From NCBI GenBank assembly GCA_020746875.1, contig JAGTJL010000003.1, forward strand, positions 310,001 through 374,000: a stretch of DNA of 64,000 nucleotides, written 5' to 3'. Under the pieces are notes generated by a model. That model was not told the DNA's origin. It was given only the letters and a program-made list of their open reading frames with translations, and did not search any database. The translations under genes were made by a program, and so were the position numbers. Every line of letters starts with the position of its first letter. Positions within the stretch are counted from its first letter, which is position 1. The stretch is from Rhexocercosporidium sp. MPI-PUGE-AT-0058. Lineage: Eukaryota; Ascomycota; Leotiomycetes; Helotiales. This document shows positions 10,809-23,200 of this stretch, one piece after another.

Positions 10809-11651
10809 ATGGCACAACCTGCGCTCAACCAAGACGATATCAAGGTCCTGGAACAGGTACGACAGCGAGTCTTCCAGTTGACAAACAATATCGCATCATT
10901 GAAGAGCGATGTAATGAGAAGCAACCCTCTCCCACCATGGTACGTGAAATTACTAGCCATCACTCCTGGTCTCCAGGTCTTTATGAGGCTTCAGACGGTT
11001 TGGGATTCTATTATAGTCTGCTAACATCTCACTCCACACAGGAACTCCCTCCAAACGTCTGCTTCAATCCTCGCGAACAACATCGAGACCCTCACAACTC
11101 TGATGTCGAAGCACGCAGAGCTCCTAAACAAAACCGTCGTCTACCCATCAACCAACTACCCCGGCCGCACCCAAGAAGCGGTTCTCACGCAGCTCCTCCG
11201 CAAGAAACTCGAGCCAGGAGTAGAGACTTGGGTAGAAGAAGCGCGCACAGCTCAAAGCAGCGTTGCGGAAACAGCTACCAACGAGAAAGAGGATAGCGAG
11301 CTGCTGGAATTTGCGAGAGATTGGATCGGTCCTCGGATCGTGACGTACGTGACGGATGATACTGGGGATTACACGTTTGAGGAGCGAGCGCGGGGAAGGG
11401 AGAATGTCAATACGGGTCTACGCAGGAAGTTGCAGGAGGATGAGAGTGACAGTGATGAGGATGAGGATGAAGAGATGGAAGACGTGGGTTTTGCGGTCAC
11501 GACTGTTCGACGAACCAGTGTTGGTGAGGTAGAGTTTGGACTCGGGGAGGTGAAGAAGGTTGACGCCAATGCCAAGATGAGGAATATCGAGGATATCCTA
11601 AGATTTGCTACGACGGGGGTATCAGCGGATCAGTCTGGACTTCATCGTTGA
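10809..11651 (+). CDS. MED8: Mediator complex subunit 8
   Basis: Two exons, 10809-10939 and 11042-11651, split the Trp codon of LPPWNSL and give 246 aa. The N-terminal helices (DIKVLEQVRQRVFQLTNNIASLK, then LQTSASILANNIETLTTLM) are the Med8 signature. They are followed by YPGRTQEAVLTQLLRKKLEP, a stretch typical of fungal Med8. The second half is acidic (SDSDEDEDEEME near the middle) and less conserved. Med8 sits in the Mediator head module with Med18/Med20 and contacts TBP and RNA polymerase II, so it acts in the nucleus as a general transcription co-activator. The acidic tract makes the opposite strand look like a Ser-rich frame, which is not a gene. Confidence 0.9.
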
Positions 11652-12338
11652 GGAATTTTGGTCTGAAGAGCAATTATTTGGAAGACAAGGCATACGGACG
11701 TATTGATCTATCGTGGAAACATCGCCGTTCGTCAAGTCATTCGCGGGCGGACATACATGAGACTCTTATGTCAGCCGGGTATCTCCAGTATCATCGGGAT
11801 AGCCTATTGAGGTATTTCACGTCCACGAATTCTCCACAGGAAGCGAGCATTCCGAGGCTGCACGCCACAATCAGTCCAGCTGCTATTCGCCAGACCTTTT
11901 CCCTGAAAGGTGGATTGCTGGCATCAATCAGACTCTTGTGGCTTCAAGCCTTCAGATGTGTGGCTTTACGTCTTTCTGGTCGTTGGTGCTCGGGACGGTG
12001 GCCACTTACATCCCCGCAGGCCCCAATTGGATTGGCGCGCTGAGCTGAGCTGAGAAGTGGATGCTACTGGTGCTGCTGCTTTGCGGCTGAGGTTAGCTTT
12101 GATACGCTCGCCTCTCATAACGCAGGTAGGGTAGGCTAGGGTTGGTATAGAATATCAATTCAGTCTGCCCCTCAAACCCCGGTGTTTGCTTTTACTTTTC
12201 TCTTATTTGTGATACCTGTGCTTTCAAAGTACATCTGTCAGTGGTCAGTATCGCTGCACGTCTAATGACAAGTTGATTATTATTACTTTTTGCCTCCACA
12301 GAACACATTCTTATTGCACATGCACCTCGTCTGTCACA
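11652..12338. other. Intergenic region
   Basis: Spacer between MED8 and the F-box-like gene. A frame at 11648-12043 lacks family features and typical composition. Nothing supportable. Confidence 0.45.
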
Positions 12339-13654
12339 ATGCAGACTAGAAATGAACTCGGTTTCCTCGTGTCGTCGAGATACTATAGCTCAGACTTCAA
12401 GATTCTTCCAAAAACACCCAAAGTCTCATCTGAATCACCAACTCCTACAACTCCAGAACAATCCACTCCACTAAACCAAATTATGGGCTCTTCACAATCC
12501 TCTCCCAGTCTCCCGGAAGGGAGAAGTAACAACAACGGTCCAAATCTCCTCACCATCCCCCTAGAAATCCGTCTCCACATCTACCACTACGTCCTCCTGA
12601 CGCACCCAATCCACCACGCGCACCTAGCACCCCTCACGCCCGCACCCAACTTCTCAGGTCTCAACACCGAAGAATTCCACACCACTATGATCCGCTCCTC
12701 CTCGGCACCAGCAAAAGAAATAGAGATAACAACACGCACCCTCCTCACCAGCCTCCCCCACCCTAAATCCGATTCCGAATCTCAGCAATCTTACATCTCC
12801 GCACCCCTTCTCAGCCCCAGCCAACATCCTCAGAGAATCCAAGGCAAAATCCCCACCGCCCTCCTCACAGCCAGCAAACAGATCTACGCGGAAACCTCCC
12901 ACCTCCCCTGGTATACTAATACCTTCTCCTTCATAAACTGGTTCTGGAGCGGCGTCTATGCCGCCAGGTCTTTCACGAGGGGTCTCCCGGAGTGGCAGAG
13001 GGATGCGGTGAGGTGTGTGAGTGTGGAGGTTCTGGGCAGGGATTTGTGGGTTGGGGGATGGGGATGGGGATAGGGATGTGGATAGGGGGAGAGAGTAGTG
13101 TTGGGGGGAGGAGGAAACAGGGGAAGGGGGTCGGCGAGTGGAGGGAGTTGTGTGCGCTTTGGAAGGGAGTGTGGAGTTTGAAGATGGTTATTAAGGGGGG
13201 GTTGTTCGTTGATGGATTGACTGCTGCTGGTCTTCCTTCTGCAAGTAGTTCATCCAACGCCAACTCCAACTCCAACTCCAACTCCAACTCCGAATCCGAA
13301 TCCAACTCCCCAGGCCAAAGCCAGACTCAGATTCAGATTCAGACTCCTTCAAAACTCTGCATCCTCAACCCAAACAGCGACTGGGTCACTCACGGTCTCC
13401 TCTCCCTAGCCTCCCTCCGTACTCTCGAGCTAGAGATCGAAGACACGGATGTGAGTCGTGAAATTAAGATGGAGTTTTGTGCTGCGCTGGAGGGGCTGTT
13501 AAATTGTGAGGAGAGGAGGGGTGGATGGATGGGGGATGCGAGGGTTGTGTTTGTGGAGAGGGTTAAGGTCTTGGGGGAGGAGAGGAAGGAGAAGGGGAAG
13601 TTTGTTTATTATGGGGGGGAGCCTGGGGATGAGGCGATTTGGAGGGAGACGTAA
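12339..13654 (+). CDS. F-box-like hypothetical protein, reading frame broken in a G-rich tract
   Basis: The N-terminal part (from ATG 12339; alternative ATG 12483, MGSSQSS) contains LLTIPLEIRLHIYHYVLL, typical of fungal F-box/2EXR-like proteins. It continues through LTASKQIYAETSHLPWYTNT to VSVEVLGRDLWVGG. The frame then stops at 13073 in a G-rich tract. The natural continuation (WRELCALWKGV, SLASLRTLELEIEDTD, FVYYGGEPGDEAIWRE) lies in another frame that is open to 13654. Either a short intron (for example GT at 13046 to AG at 13098, 53 nt, poor consensus) or a single-base indel joins them. An (Asn-Ser)n repeat sits at about 13257-13300. A further intron (13651-13721, GTAAGC...AACAG) could add a short last exon. 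Function unknown; F-box proteins generally recruit substrates to SCF ubiquitin ligases. Confidence 0.6.
13257..13300 (+). repeat. CAACTC hexanucleotide repeat
   Basis: Tandem CAACTC units, running into GAATCC units, encode an Asn-Ser then Glu-Ser run inside the F-box-like gene. This is a likely length-variable site. Confidence 0.8.
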
Positions 13655-14659
13655 GCTTTTTTCTTCTTCTTCTTTTCTGCTCTCGCTCTTGAGCTGTCTT
13701 CTTGTCATGTGTGTTGAACAGATCTCTGGTAATGTCACTCCTTGGAGGGATGCGGAAATTACCAGGCCGTGTTTTTGTTATGGGCTTTTGACGATGATAT
13801 CTTATGATTCAGCTCGAGGATATGGGATGTTCTTGAGAATCTTGCTGTGAATTTCTTTTGGCGGGCGCTTGAGGATAAAGCTTTATTCTGAGCAATTGGG
13901 CGTAGTTTCTGAAGGACATCACACATGATCAAATAAGGACCATTACGATTCTCAATTCAACTTCATGACATGTTCGTATTTTCTCCGGTCGCTGTTGATC
14001 GGTCCGTGCAAGGTTGAGAAGCTCCCCTTTTCGCTTCTCGCTTGCTTCGGTTAGCGAATCAACAGGGAATTCGTAGACCCCCCCTACCCTTATTGTTATT
14101 TTTGACAGAGGAATAAGATTACCAGAGCTATAGTGAAGGGGGCTGTCACGTCAGAAAGGTACCGATTCTGTATAATCTCGGCGTTTGAGTAAGACGATGC
14201 ATAGTTGTTACTCATCACCGCGCCTTTATCACGTGCAGCGGATCTAAGCGGATGGTCAGCATCTCCGTCCTCTGCAGGCATGCTCCTCCGCTCTCAGACA
14301 GCGAGGTAAGACACAAATCCGGAGACGGATGTGAATTTCACGTTGTATTCACCTTTCCAAGCCAGCGGAGATGTCATGAAAATGGCGATTGCGCTTTTAA
14401 GTGTTGACGGATGGAAGGTGCTGAGGATGGGAGTGAATCGCTGGAGGGTTACACAGACTCGCTGCTGCAGAGTCAACGATGGAGTTATAAAGATCTTGGG
14501 GGGTTCGTTTCAAGATAGAGCATAATCCAACATCAATCACATTCTTAGTTCACTACCTTACTCCAGCACTCAATCACGTATCTCTCCATATAATCCAGTA
14601 CTTCTCATCTACCAACAGTCTATATCATCATCCAGAAAATCACAGCCAGCAAAGTCAAC
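13655..14659. other. Intergenic region
   Basis: It holds the possible last exon of the F-box-like gene (to about 13795) and the SDR promoter. Otherwise no gene is supportable. Confidence 0.5.
14486..14493 (+). promoter_or_regulatory. TATA-like box upstream of the SDR gene
   Basis: TATAAAGA lies about 170 bp upstream of the SDR start at 14660, with pyrimidine/CAAT-rich leader sequence between. Position and sequence fit a core promoter. Confidence 0.45.
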
Positions 14660-15781
14660 ATGTCTCAATTCAACGCAACCACGAGCGGAGCTGAAGTAGT
14701 CGCTGCCTTTCCAGACAAAGTTGAAGGAAAGACCTGTACGTTTCTATTTTTCACCTTTTATCACAAGAAACATCTCTAACTCGAAAGAAAGTCGTCATCA
14801 CCGGCCCATCAGCAGGCAGTCTCGGCGCGCAAACCGCCATCTTCCTCGCCTCCGGCAAACCATCCACAATCCTCCTCCTCGGCCGTACCGCCTCAAAGGT
14901 TTCTCCCGTCATCTCAGAGATCCAAGCCTTGAGCCCCTCAACAAGAGTTCAGTTCATCCCACTCGACCTAGCAAGCTTTGAGTCCATCAGAGCAGCAGCA
15001 AAAACCATCTCCAACACCGTCTCAAAGATAGACGTCCTCATCAATAACGCAGGAATCATGGGCATAACCGAATTCACCCTCACACCCTCGGGAATCGAGT
15101 CACAATTCGGCGCCAACCACATTGGCCACTTCCTGCTCACCAGCCTCCTTATGCCAAAACTCGAGGCCGCAGGTAATGGTGCTCGTGTAGTCAATTTGAG
15201 TAGTTCTGGTCATCAACTTGGCGAAGTGAGGCTGGATGATTATAATTTTGATGGTGGTAAGGTGTATGATCCGTGGGCGGCGTATGGTCAGTCTAAGACG
15301 GCGAATATCTTGTTCACGGTCTCCTTGGCGGAGAAGCTGGCTTCGAAGGGGATACTGGCGTTTGCGGTTCATCCAGGCAGTATTGCGGATACCAATTTGG
15401 GAACTCATGTTGAGAGGGAGATGTGGGGGCATGTTGCTCAGGCGTTTGTGGATAGAGGTATGGTTTGAGCCTTGCTATGAAAATTGAGGAGACTTGCTGA
15501 TATGTATAGGATTCCCTAATCCGATGCTGTCTCCGTTGAAGTCTTTGGCTGCTGGGACGTCGAGCACGCTTTATGCGGCTCTTGATCCGTCACTTCAAGG
15601 TCAGTCTATCACTTGCGCGGTTTGTTGACATTGAGTTGATGAATATGTAGTGGAGAACTCGGGCTCATATATCGCTGATGCGGCGATTGCTGGGACTCCT
15701 GATTATGCTCATAATCCGAGTATTGCTGAGAAGCTTTGGGTTTTGAGCGAGAAGATTGCTGGGGAGAAGTTTCAATTGTGA
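14660..15781 (+). CDS. Short-chain dehydrogenase/reductase (retinol-dehydrogenase-like)
   Basis: Four exons, 14660-14735, 14792-15457, 15510-15599 and 15651-15781, give 320 aa. Visible SDR motifs are the cofactor-binding TGPSAGSLG (29-37; the usual GxG spacing is slightly altered), NNAG (110-113), the catalytic Ser in NLSSSG (about 162) and YGQSK with Tyr190 and Lys194. ANHIGHFLLT and VHPGSI are typical of the retinol-dehydrogenase/WWOX-like subgroup that uses NADP(H). No signal peptide or membrane helix is seen, so it is probably cytosolic. The substrate cannot be inferred. The three introns are 56, 52 and 51 nt with good sites. Neighbours give no pathway context. Confidence 0.9.
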
Positions 15782-16074
15782 GCGGGAGCTGATGTGGGTG
15801 TGTGTCATGTATTGTCCTTGTTGCTCTGATCTTTCGGATTTAGAGATTCCGAGCGTGCTTTTACTTGGTTCATTCGCATTAGCATGACAATCACGTTGAT
15901 CATAAACCTTCCTCACCTGTGACGTTTAGCTGCCTCTCTTATTGAGGTCATATGTGAAAGCCTCGTCTTACGTAAACGAATAATCAGTCTTTTGGTAATT
16001 TTCAATTTTCTTTTCCTTACTATTTTTGCTTACAATTTAGTCTCAACCCGTATTCATCGTCAACTCGAACCTTC
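15782..16074. other. Convergent 3' flanks
   Basis: Spacer between the SDR and GH5 genes; nothing visible. Confidence 0.5.
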
Positions 16075-17598
16075 TCAAGCTGCTGCATTTTTCTTATGAA
16101 TCTCCGCATGATCACTCATTATCTTATTCAAGCCACCCCTTTGCTTACACCTCTCAAAGCTAAAGCTCTTCGCCGCCTCATCCAACTGCTCCATGGTGAA
16201 ATCCTTGAAAAGATTCGCAAACTCCACTGCGAACGACTGGGCCATGAACGTCTCGATCGTGTTCCTCACCACATGTCTCTGCGTCGGCCAAGAAGTAGGA
16301 TAAGTTTTCGTCGCTTCGGGAGCAACACTATCCATCCATTTCGTCAGTGGCTCAATCACATCCGCAACCTGCTTGCTAGGGTACTTTCCCCAAGCATCGA
16401 GTTGCAAAGCGCGTTTCTTCTCGAGGAAAGGTTGGATAGTCTTATTCCACAATCCGTCAGGATCCGTGTACACCATTCCCTGGACGCCAATATCCTTGTA
16501 CAGCCAGATACTCCATGGGATCTGGTACTTGTCATACACAGCCAGTTGAGCACCGAGTAAATTGTACCTCTCTTGGTTGATTTCCTCAGCGTCAGAATCC
16601 ATCCTCGGATCAGAGTACACGGGTCCAAATTCGCCGTTCCAGCCTGGTACTTTACGCTCCTGCATGAATGAGCATTTACGTAGGAATTGCTGCTCGATTT
16701 TCGCGAGCTGGTCGGCACTACCTTTAAATCTGTCGCCGGTGGGGAAGCCCATGAGACTGTAATCGTGGAGGGCGTAGACGCTATTCGGGAGCACATTATC
16801 GAAGTATCGCCATTCCATGGCGAAGGTATTGCCGTCTAGCCAGAGAATGTGGTTGGGGTCTATCTTGCGGAGGGCTGGCTCGAGGCGGTCGTAGAAAGCG
16901 GGTAAGCGCCAATGTTCCGGGTCACAGGGCTCGTTCAATGGGTTGTACCCTGCTACCCAGGTGTTGTCTTTGTAGTGGGCTGCAATCTGTTCCCAGAGCC
17001 AGAGAGTGCGGTCTTGATGGTCTTTGTGGTCCCAGAATGCGGCGTACGAACTTCCGCTGTCAGAATGCCAGTCTGGATTTTGACCGCCAGGAGTGGTGTG
17101 CATGTCGAGAATGGTGTAGATGTTGTGTTTGGCACACTACTCTTAATTAATTCCCAGTCTCCAATCCCAGAATGTACACTTACCAAGTCAATGACTCGAT
17201 CTAGATGCTTGAACCCAGATTCCTTCAAGACACGAGGGTTCATGTCATCTTCAAAATGACGGTAGTTGAATGGAAGACGAATGCAATTCAGACCTAAGCT
17301 GGCGAAGAACTTCGCATCTGCATCTTGGAAGAAATACTCGAGAAACTTGTCGAAGAAGAACTCCTGCTTTTCCTTTCCGAGAACTTTGAGCATGGCAGCT
17401 CGATGCTGGTGTTCGTGACCGGGATATCCGGTGCTTGTGAGATATTAGTATGCGTCTGGAAGAACGGAAGTATGTAGAGGTATACATGAAGTTCTCCATG
17501 TTCATCCATCCTCCTAGGCCAGCACCTCGTAGAATGACGCTATTTCCCTTTCCATCAACCACCTTCTCGCCTTCGACTTTCAGAAAGCCGTTTGACAT
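16075..17598 (-). CDS. Intracellular glycoside hydrolase family 5 protein
   Basis: Three exons, 17486-17598, 17184-17433 and 16075-17136, give 474 aa. The GH5 pattern is clear: RGAGLGGWMNMENFITGYPG at the start, GLNCIRLPFNYRHFEDD, LDMHTTPGGQN, then the acid/base Glu190 in YNPLNEP and the nucleophile Glu290 in WNGEFGPVY. There is no signal peptide, so it should work inside the cell. Family relatives of this type are exo-beta-1,3-glucanase-like enzymes or glucosidases acting on glycolipids; I cannot decide between polysaccharide, glucosylceramide or sterol-glucoside substrates. Introns are 52 and 47 nt. Both catalytic residues are present, so the enzyme is probably active. The C-terminal 100 residues are helical and less conserved. 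Confidence 0.9.
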
Positions 17599-19044
17599 GT
17601 TTGATTTATGGTGGTGTTATGTAGATAATTCAATTTACAAACTGGAGTTATACAAGGACCAGATCAGCAGAGAACAAATTTGTGTCTTGAGCGATTGTGA
17701 ATGAAAAGAAAGCTTCACGAGCAAAGACGTCCAGAAATCGACAATATGAAGAGCTCCTACATCGGTAGCTGCAGCTGGTACATACCTATTCAGGCTGATT
17801 TGGAAGCTGTGGAGCAGTGTGGTGCTCCCCCGCAAAATGCCACGGCGGCCCCTATCAGGCTATCCGCTAATGAAGCCAGGCTCGCTTACCGGATAAACAG
17901 AACAGTGAAGTGAGTGGTCGGTGGTCAAACCCCCACCTTTGCTCTGCGGAACAGAGGCAACGGAATATGGATGAGCATCTGGATTTCTGGACGGACGAAC
18001 TGGTGGGCGGTCCAATGACCCCCACTTTTATTTGGGGCTGTAAGTTTTGGTATGCACAGACGCAAGGCGGGATGAACACTAAGACGAGGATGGTACACCA
18101 ATACCGTATTTCTGGATCTTTGGTAGGTCATTAGTCTATGCTGATGAATGTGTGGCTGCGTGGTTTATTCCTGGGAAGTCTATAGTACCGTGCCATCTCC
18201 TTGCTTTGTCGTGTAGTATGCAGCAGATGCAGTTGAGGTGACACACCTGATCACTTTTCTAGGTTGCAGCCAGGAAGAAGTAAGTTCCGAAGCATCCAAC
18301 CGACCTGTGATAGGAATATGATTGAAATAGTGAGGAAACGCAAGATACCCTCTCGTTTCCGATTATCATGGAAAAAGCTGCGTTGCACAAGATTTACTGA
18401 GCGCACTTGCTTAGGCGACATTGGATTAGGATTAGAATATCGAGTTGCGCAAATTTTTATTCTCAGCTTAGAAGTGTAGGAACACCGTTCCTTGCCCAGC
18501 TAGATAAGAATAACTCCTCGTAGAATTGAAAGTGTCCATATTACCGTTTTGCAGCCCGGTTTTTATCCATCTAAACTCCACGCCGAGGGCCTTTCACCCC
18601 AGACTCTATTGCAGCGTTATATTGCAGTTCCAATTATCATATCCAATCCCATCGTGCGTTCTATATGCCATGTTGTGATAATCCCGCTCAATCGCTCAAT
18701 CGCTCAATCGCTAAAATCCAACCAAAGAAATACAGCAAAGAGCAACGAGTGACATGTGTCGGAGGTAATACAGAATACCGCCCAAAAATGAAAATGTCTC
18801 AAACTATTTAGCCAGGAGGCAATGAATACTTGAACAACGCAGAATTAGTGCGTGGCGCGGAGAACAAGGACGACGAGTAGCAATTAGAGTCCAAAGCCAC
18901 CAACCGAGAACCAACGAAGGTGAAGAAATGGAAACACTGGAAGAAAAGGGAAAAGGGGTAAGTCTAAACGAACAGCATCGTCGATCGATGCAGAATCAGC
19001 TATGACCAATGGCCACCAAAAGCAAAGGAAGACATTTGTCTCGG
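17599..19044. other. Intergenic region with a short dispersed repeat
   Basis: About 1.4 kb without a convincing gene. Overlapping frames on both strands near 17870-18130 are of doubtful coding value. The segment 17902-17933 shares ACAGTGAAG and GGTGGTCAAACCCC with 42680-42716, suggesting a relic of a dispersed element. A tandem CAATCGCT repeat occurs near 18690-18715. Confidence 0.45.
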
Positions 19045-20211
19045 CTAGTTGATGACCCTCAACCCGCCGAAATCAACACCGACCATACTCCTCGCGTCAG
19101 GCGGGCCGGCTTTTTGACGGGCCTTGGCCATTACATGAGCTAAATCGAGCCGCGTCAGCAATAGATCCAGGAAATAATGACCTCCTTCGGTACCTGACCG
19201 CATGTTGAGACCAGCTGAAGGAACGCTAGGAGGCAATAAAAGGAACAAAGGAATGGGAAGGCGGGGAAACGATCCGGCTCATGCAGCCCACCGCATGAGT
19301 GACAAGTCCGAAATGTTCTGGACAAGCTGGGGTTTCTGGGATATCGGGAGAGGCTTTGGTATGGATTAATGGGCTGCTTACCTCCGTCCCTGCAGTCTAA
19401 CTTCGCCATGGAAATGATGTTTGCCCTGGCGAGCGCGTTCATTGCGTCTATGGTCCAGATTATACAGTCGTAACCATCCAGTACAGGGTTACCTTCTCCT
19501 TCGGCTAGAGGGCCGAGTTGTGATTCACGGTTCTCCCGGCCCAGAGGTACAGCGTCCAAGACAGAACGGATCTGACTACATTGTTCTTCGATCGAGCCCA
19601 GTTCGGAATTGGGATCAAGGGTGCCAATTCTGAAGAGCAGAACGAGTTTTGTCGAGGTAGAAACATCGCCCACAGGTCGTTCTTCCAAGAACCACGTTGA
19701 CGGAGTGCCATCAGGAGAGTTGGCTGGACGTGCATACGCAGCGTGTAATAGAGTTCCCGAGAAGCGGTGGGATGCGTTTGCGATTGCTGGCGGGTGGGTG
19801 AGGAAGATTCCACGATGCTAGAGACTCGTTAGCTAGATGTAGAGGAATGAACGAAGAACCGAGGAAGAGATGAGGGTGCGTCGAAATAAGGTTCATGATG
19901 TAATGAAGGTAGTACACCAAGAATGGACGTACGTAGTCATCGACTTCGGGAACGTTGAAAGTCAAGTACAAGCTATTTCTCAGGATCTTCCGCGCTTCTG
20001 AACTTGACTTCTGATCTATGTTGTTGATTTCTGCCTCCCAATTGTAGTCCATCTTGGGCGAAATTGGTGATGGTGAGGATTGATTCGAGTTTGAGTGCGA
20101 ACCAGAGAGATGTGATGGTCCACGTAGTCGCACAACAGGTCGACGTGCAGTTCGTGAAGCCGTTGGCTGATGTCGCGCGGAGTTGAGTATTGGAGACTGC
20201 ATTTTGCTCAT
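19045..20211 (-). CDS. DUF6914-like protein of unknown function
   Basis: Three exons, 19933-20211, 19382-19817 and 19045-19193, give 287 aa with intact phases. The first intron has a GTACGT donor, GCTAAC branch and CTCTAG acceptor; the second is 188 nt. The core pattern is SLYLTFN, DDYHRGIFLTHP, LLHAAYA, TWFLEERPVG, LVLLFRIG and DCIIWTIDAMNAL. This resembles, in order and spacing, the second gene at 35599-36170 (FHWAFLIGPK, FHVKN, WVYEEKG, LLARIVIA, CRSWLAQAL). I therefore place both in the same fungal family. The N-terminal 55 residues are Ser/Arg-rich and low complexity. The start could instead be at 20202. No signal peptide or membrane segment. Function is unknown. Confidence 0.65.
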
Positions 20212-23200
20212 TGAGTCTAATTCACTTGTGTTTTGAAAAATATTAATCGTTCGAAGATCAGAAAAAGTCTGCTCTTTTCTCGCATCTTCACCCAGCCAGA
20301 AAAAGTATGCAAAGCAAACACACCCGAGGCCAATATCCCTTAAAGCAATAAAGCACACGATGCGATTGACCGCAAAAGTGTTGGAACAAGTCGTAAATTT
20401 TGCTGACCGGAAGCCCACTCATAAGATGGGAAATTCTCCGAGAGTAATAATGGGGTTTGACACGTGGCAGGCCAATAGAAAAGTAACAATCTCTATGTAT
20501 AATGCAAGGAGCAAAAGAGTTGTTCGAATTTGTGAGTTGGTGATGGTAATCTGCTTGAGAAGCACACAGCCTCATGCTCGTGTCACCTACGGATATATTC
20601 TTCGTATGCGCCGGTGCGACTTTGTGCATCCCCGTCGGTAGTCGTCCGAGAGTTTCAGCCTCGAAGGCTTGCGGGGAAGCACGGTTTTGATCCGAGAGGT
20701 GCAAACCATCAGCGGGGAGGTTTAAAGGGGAATGTGATTCGAACAAAATAGGTTAGATCGTATGAGGGTGGAACCACAAGAATGACATGAGATTGGGAAT
20801 TGCCCTGCCCTGTCAAGTTGGGCGCGGGAGAAAAATAAAGAAATAGTGTCATTTCTCAGCACGACAGCGTTTCGCCACAGGAGCAAGGGGGACGTCCTGG
20901 CGTCTTCAGGCAATGAGTGGGATCGACTGTAAGAACATGCAATCGGGCACACCGAGAAACGGATATAGCTGCAGGTAGGGGAGCTGGCTCACCTCGTCGG
21001 CTTCCCTGCTTGCTAGGCAGGGCCCAGGGCTCAGGACTCAGAAGTCGATGCAGTCACGCATCCCCGTTCTTAGATGGCCAGGGTTGCGAACGAAAGATCA
21101 TGAACAGTGAGGGGCGGGAAGGACTAAAAGTAAAGAAAAGGGGGGCGGGGAACGAACAGAGTTTGGCCGGAAGCTGGGATAGACAAGGCGGAGGAAAAGT
21201 CGTTTATGCGAGATAATACCGCGGATACTGAAATAATAAGGAAGATGGATGACCAACAGTGCTTACTGATTGGCCAAAGCGTGTGCAACAACTCAATATC
21301 GGCCGGGAGGGTCGGTAACGGCACGAACCTAACGGAGGAGAAGAGGTGCGGCTTGATGTACTTGACGCAGGCCAAGGGCGGGTCAACCACCACCACGTGG
21401 ATGGATCAGAGATCGAAGACAAAGCGCGATGAAAGAAGCAATTCGCGGCCCAGGAGCAAACAGACTTACGGTCATGTCTCTATGGATAATAGGCAAACAC
21501 CTCCCGCTAGCGGAAACAAGACCACTCGCAGACTCAGTTACAGTGCTGGGAAACAAGGCGCTTGCCCACCCCGTGTCTAGCTCTCGCCCATATCTCTCAC
21601 CCATATATCCCTTACGTGGATCTGCAATATTAGAGCCATTGTATGCAGCCTGCAAGAGCGAGGGGGCAGAAGCAACTGTGAATGCGGATGATCGTCCCCA
21701 ACCGCTCGGAACGCGACCCTAATCAGGGAATTTCGGGAGGATCTGGAAGTAAGCTTGCAGCCTTTGAGTCATGATATTTTGTAGGCTGAGGTGAGGCGAA
21801 TAAGTAGAAGAAAAAGGCTTCTGTCGATGCCGTTATTGATGTTCTTGTTGCTGTTGTCTAAATTTTCATCGAAGATGTCGTGCCATAGCGCGTCAGTAAG
21901 ACCTGCGGGCCATTGGACAGGCGCTGGATATTGTTTTTGTGTTCCCTAACGTCTAGCCCACCTCGGAGTGGGGGTATCCGCCTCTGCAGGTGGGGTTCAG
22001 GGCAACTCTCTAGCTGCAGGTGTCTCATCGATGGCCCAGAGCTTCGGGTTCAAGACAAAACTACACCAATCACTCGTTGCTAGCATATCGAGAGCATTTG
22101 ACTCGTTATCACATCTCTTCACACCTTTTGATGTACAGTTCACGATACTCGGGTAGAAGTCTCGATGGTCAGCCAGCACGCGAGGCAGTACGAAGGTGTA
22201 ACCAATGCGTAGTCGTTGAAATCGGACAACTTGCAAGGATAGCGACGGGTTGGAATCCAAGTCACCGTGGAAGCTGGTCATCATGCTGTGTCTGACACAT
22301 TTGGATGTCAGTCCGATCTATGGACTCGTTAAGTTAAAGCAGCATTGCCTCCAAAATCTTCTGGTCTTCCTGTCGAGCATCAAGCCCCCCTTGCTTACGC
22401 AGTACATGCATAACAGCCCAGAAACAAAATCATGCAGCTTTTCTAATACCTGCGTTCTACGATTTGGACTTGGTAGGTGTGACCCCTGCCTTCATTGCGA
22501 TTCTGCTGATGCATCGCCACTAACTTCACCAGGTGTACTTTGTCACAACTCACTACCATACCGCCTTGGTCGGGGGTCGGAAGTACCATTCCGGGTCCAC
22601 TCTTTATAGTTGTTAGTATGAAATGAGAAGTATATTTGCAAGATGCAGGCGTTGTCGCAAGCAGTTACGGGTTCCGGTGGTCGTGAATGATGGCGTGGTT
22701 GATTTAGTCAACGTAAAGCTAGCAGAATGCATGATTTCCACACAGTAACACACATACATATCAAGACTACATCCATCGGCAAGCTTGTCTAAAGGATTCT
22801 GGAATTCTTCAGACATACTGCGCACGAACAGGCGGCATCAACTTATTCATTCCCGAACGGAGCCTCTCCACTTCAAACATTTGCTCGACCATTACGCATA
22901 TCAGGCCATTAGACTGCTGACACTACCCAATTTACTATGAACATGCATTTGAGTCTTCTGGGCCGCAGGGAGGCACGAAGTCCGATTTTACTCGGCAGAA
23001 ATGTAGCGGAATATTTACATCCAACAACACAGTTATATGGAGATTGGAGCAAAGGCTATTCGGAAAGCACCAGAACTATGGATATCAATGAGGGAAATCT
23101 TAAACTGGACGAGTGGTATGACTAATCATAGGACATGTTGAGTTGCTAGGCTGTTTTGTTCTGTGGTCTCTCCATTCTCATTCGGAACTTTCCATTCAAT

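Noticed and set aside
17867..18134. Overlapping frames on both strands, some Cys-containing
   Set aside because: Several frames are open at once and none shows a domain or splice sites; more likely a repeat relic than a gene.
21200..21720. Plus-strand frames around 21.2-21.7 kb
   Set aside because: Composition looks random, frames change without splice signals, and no family is recognisable.
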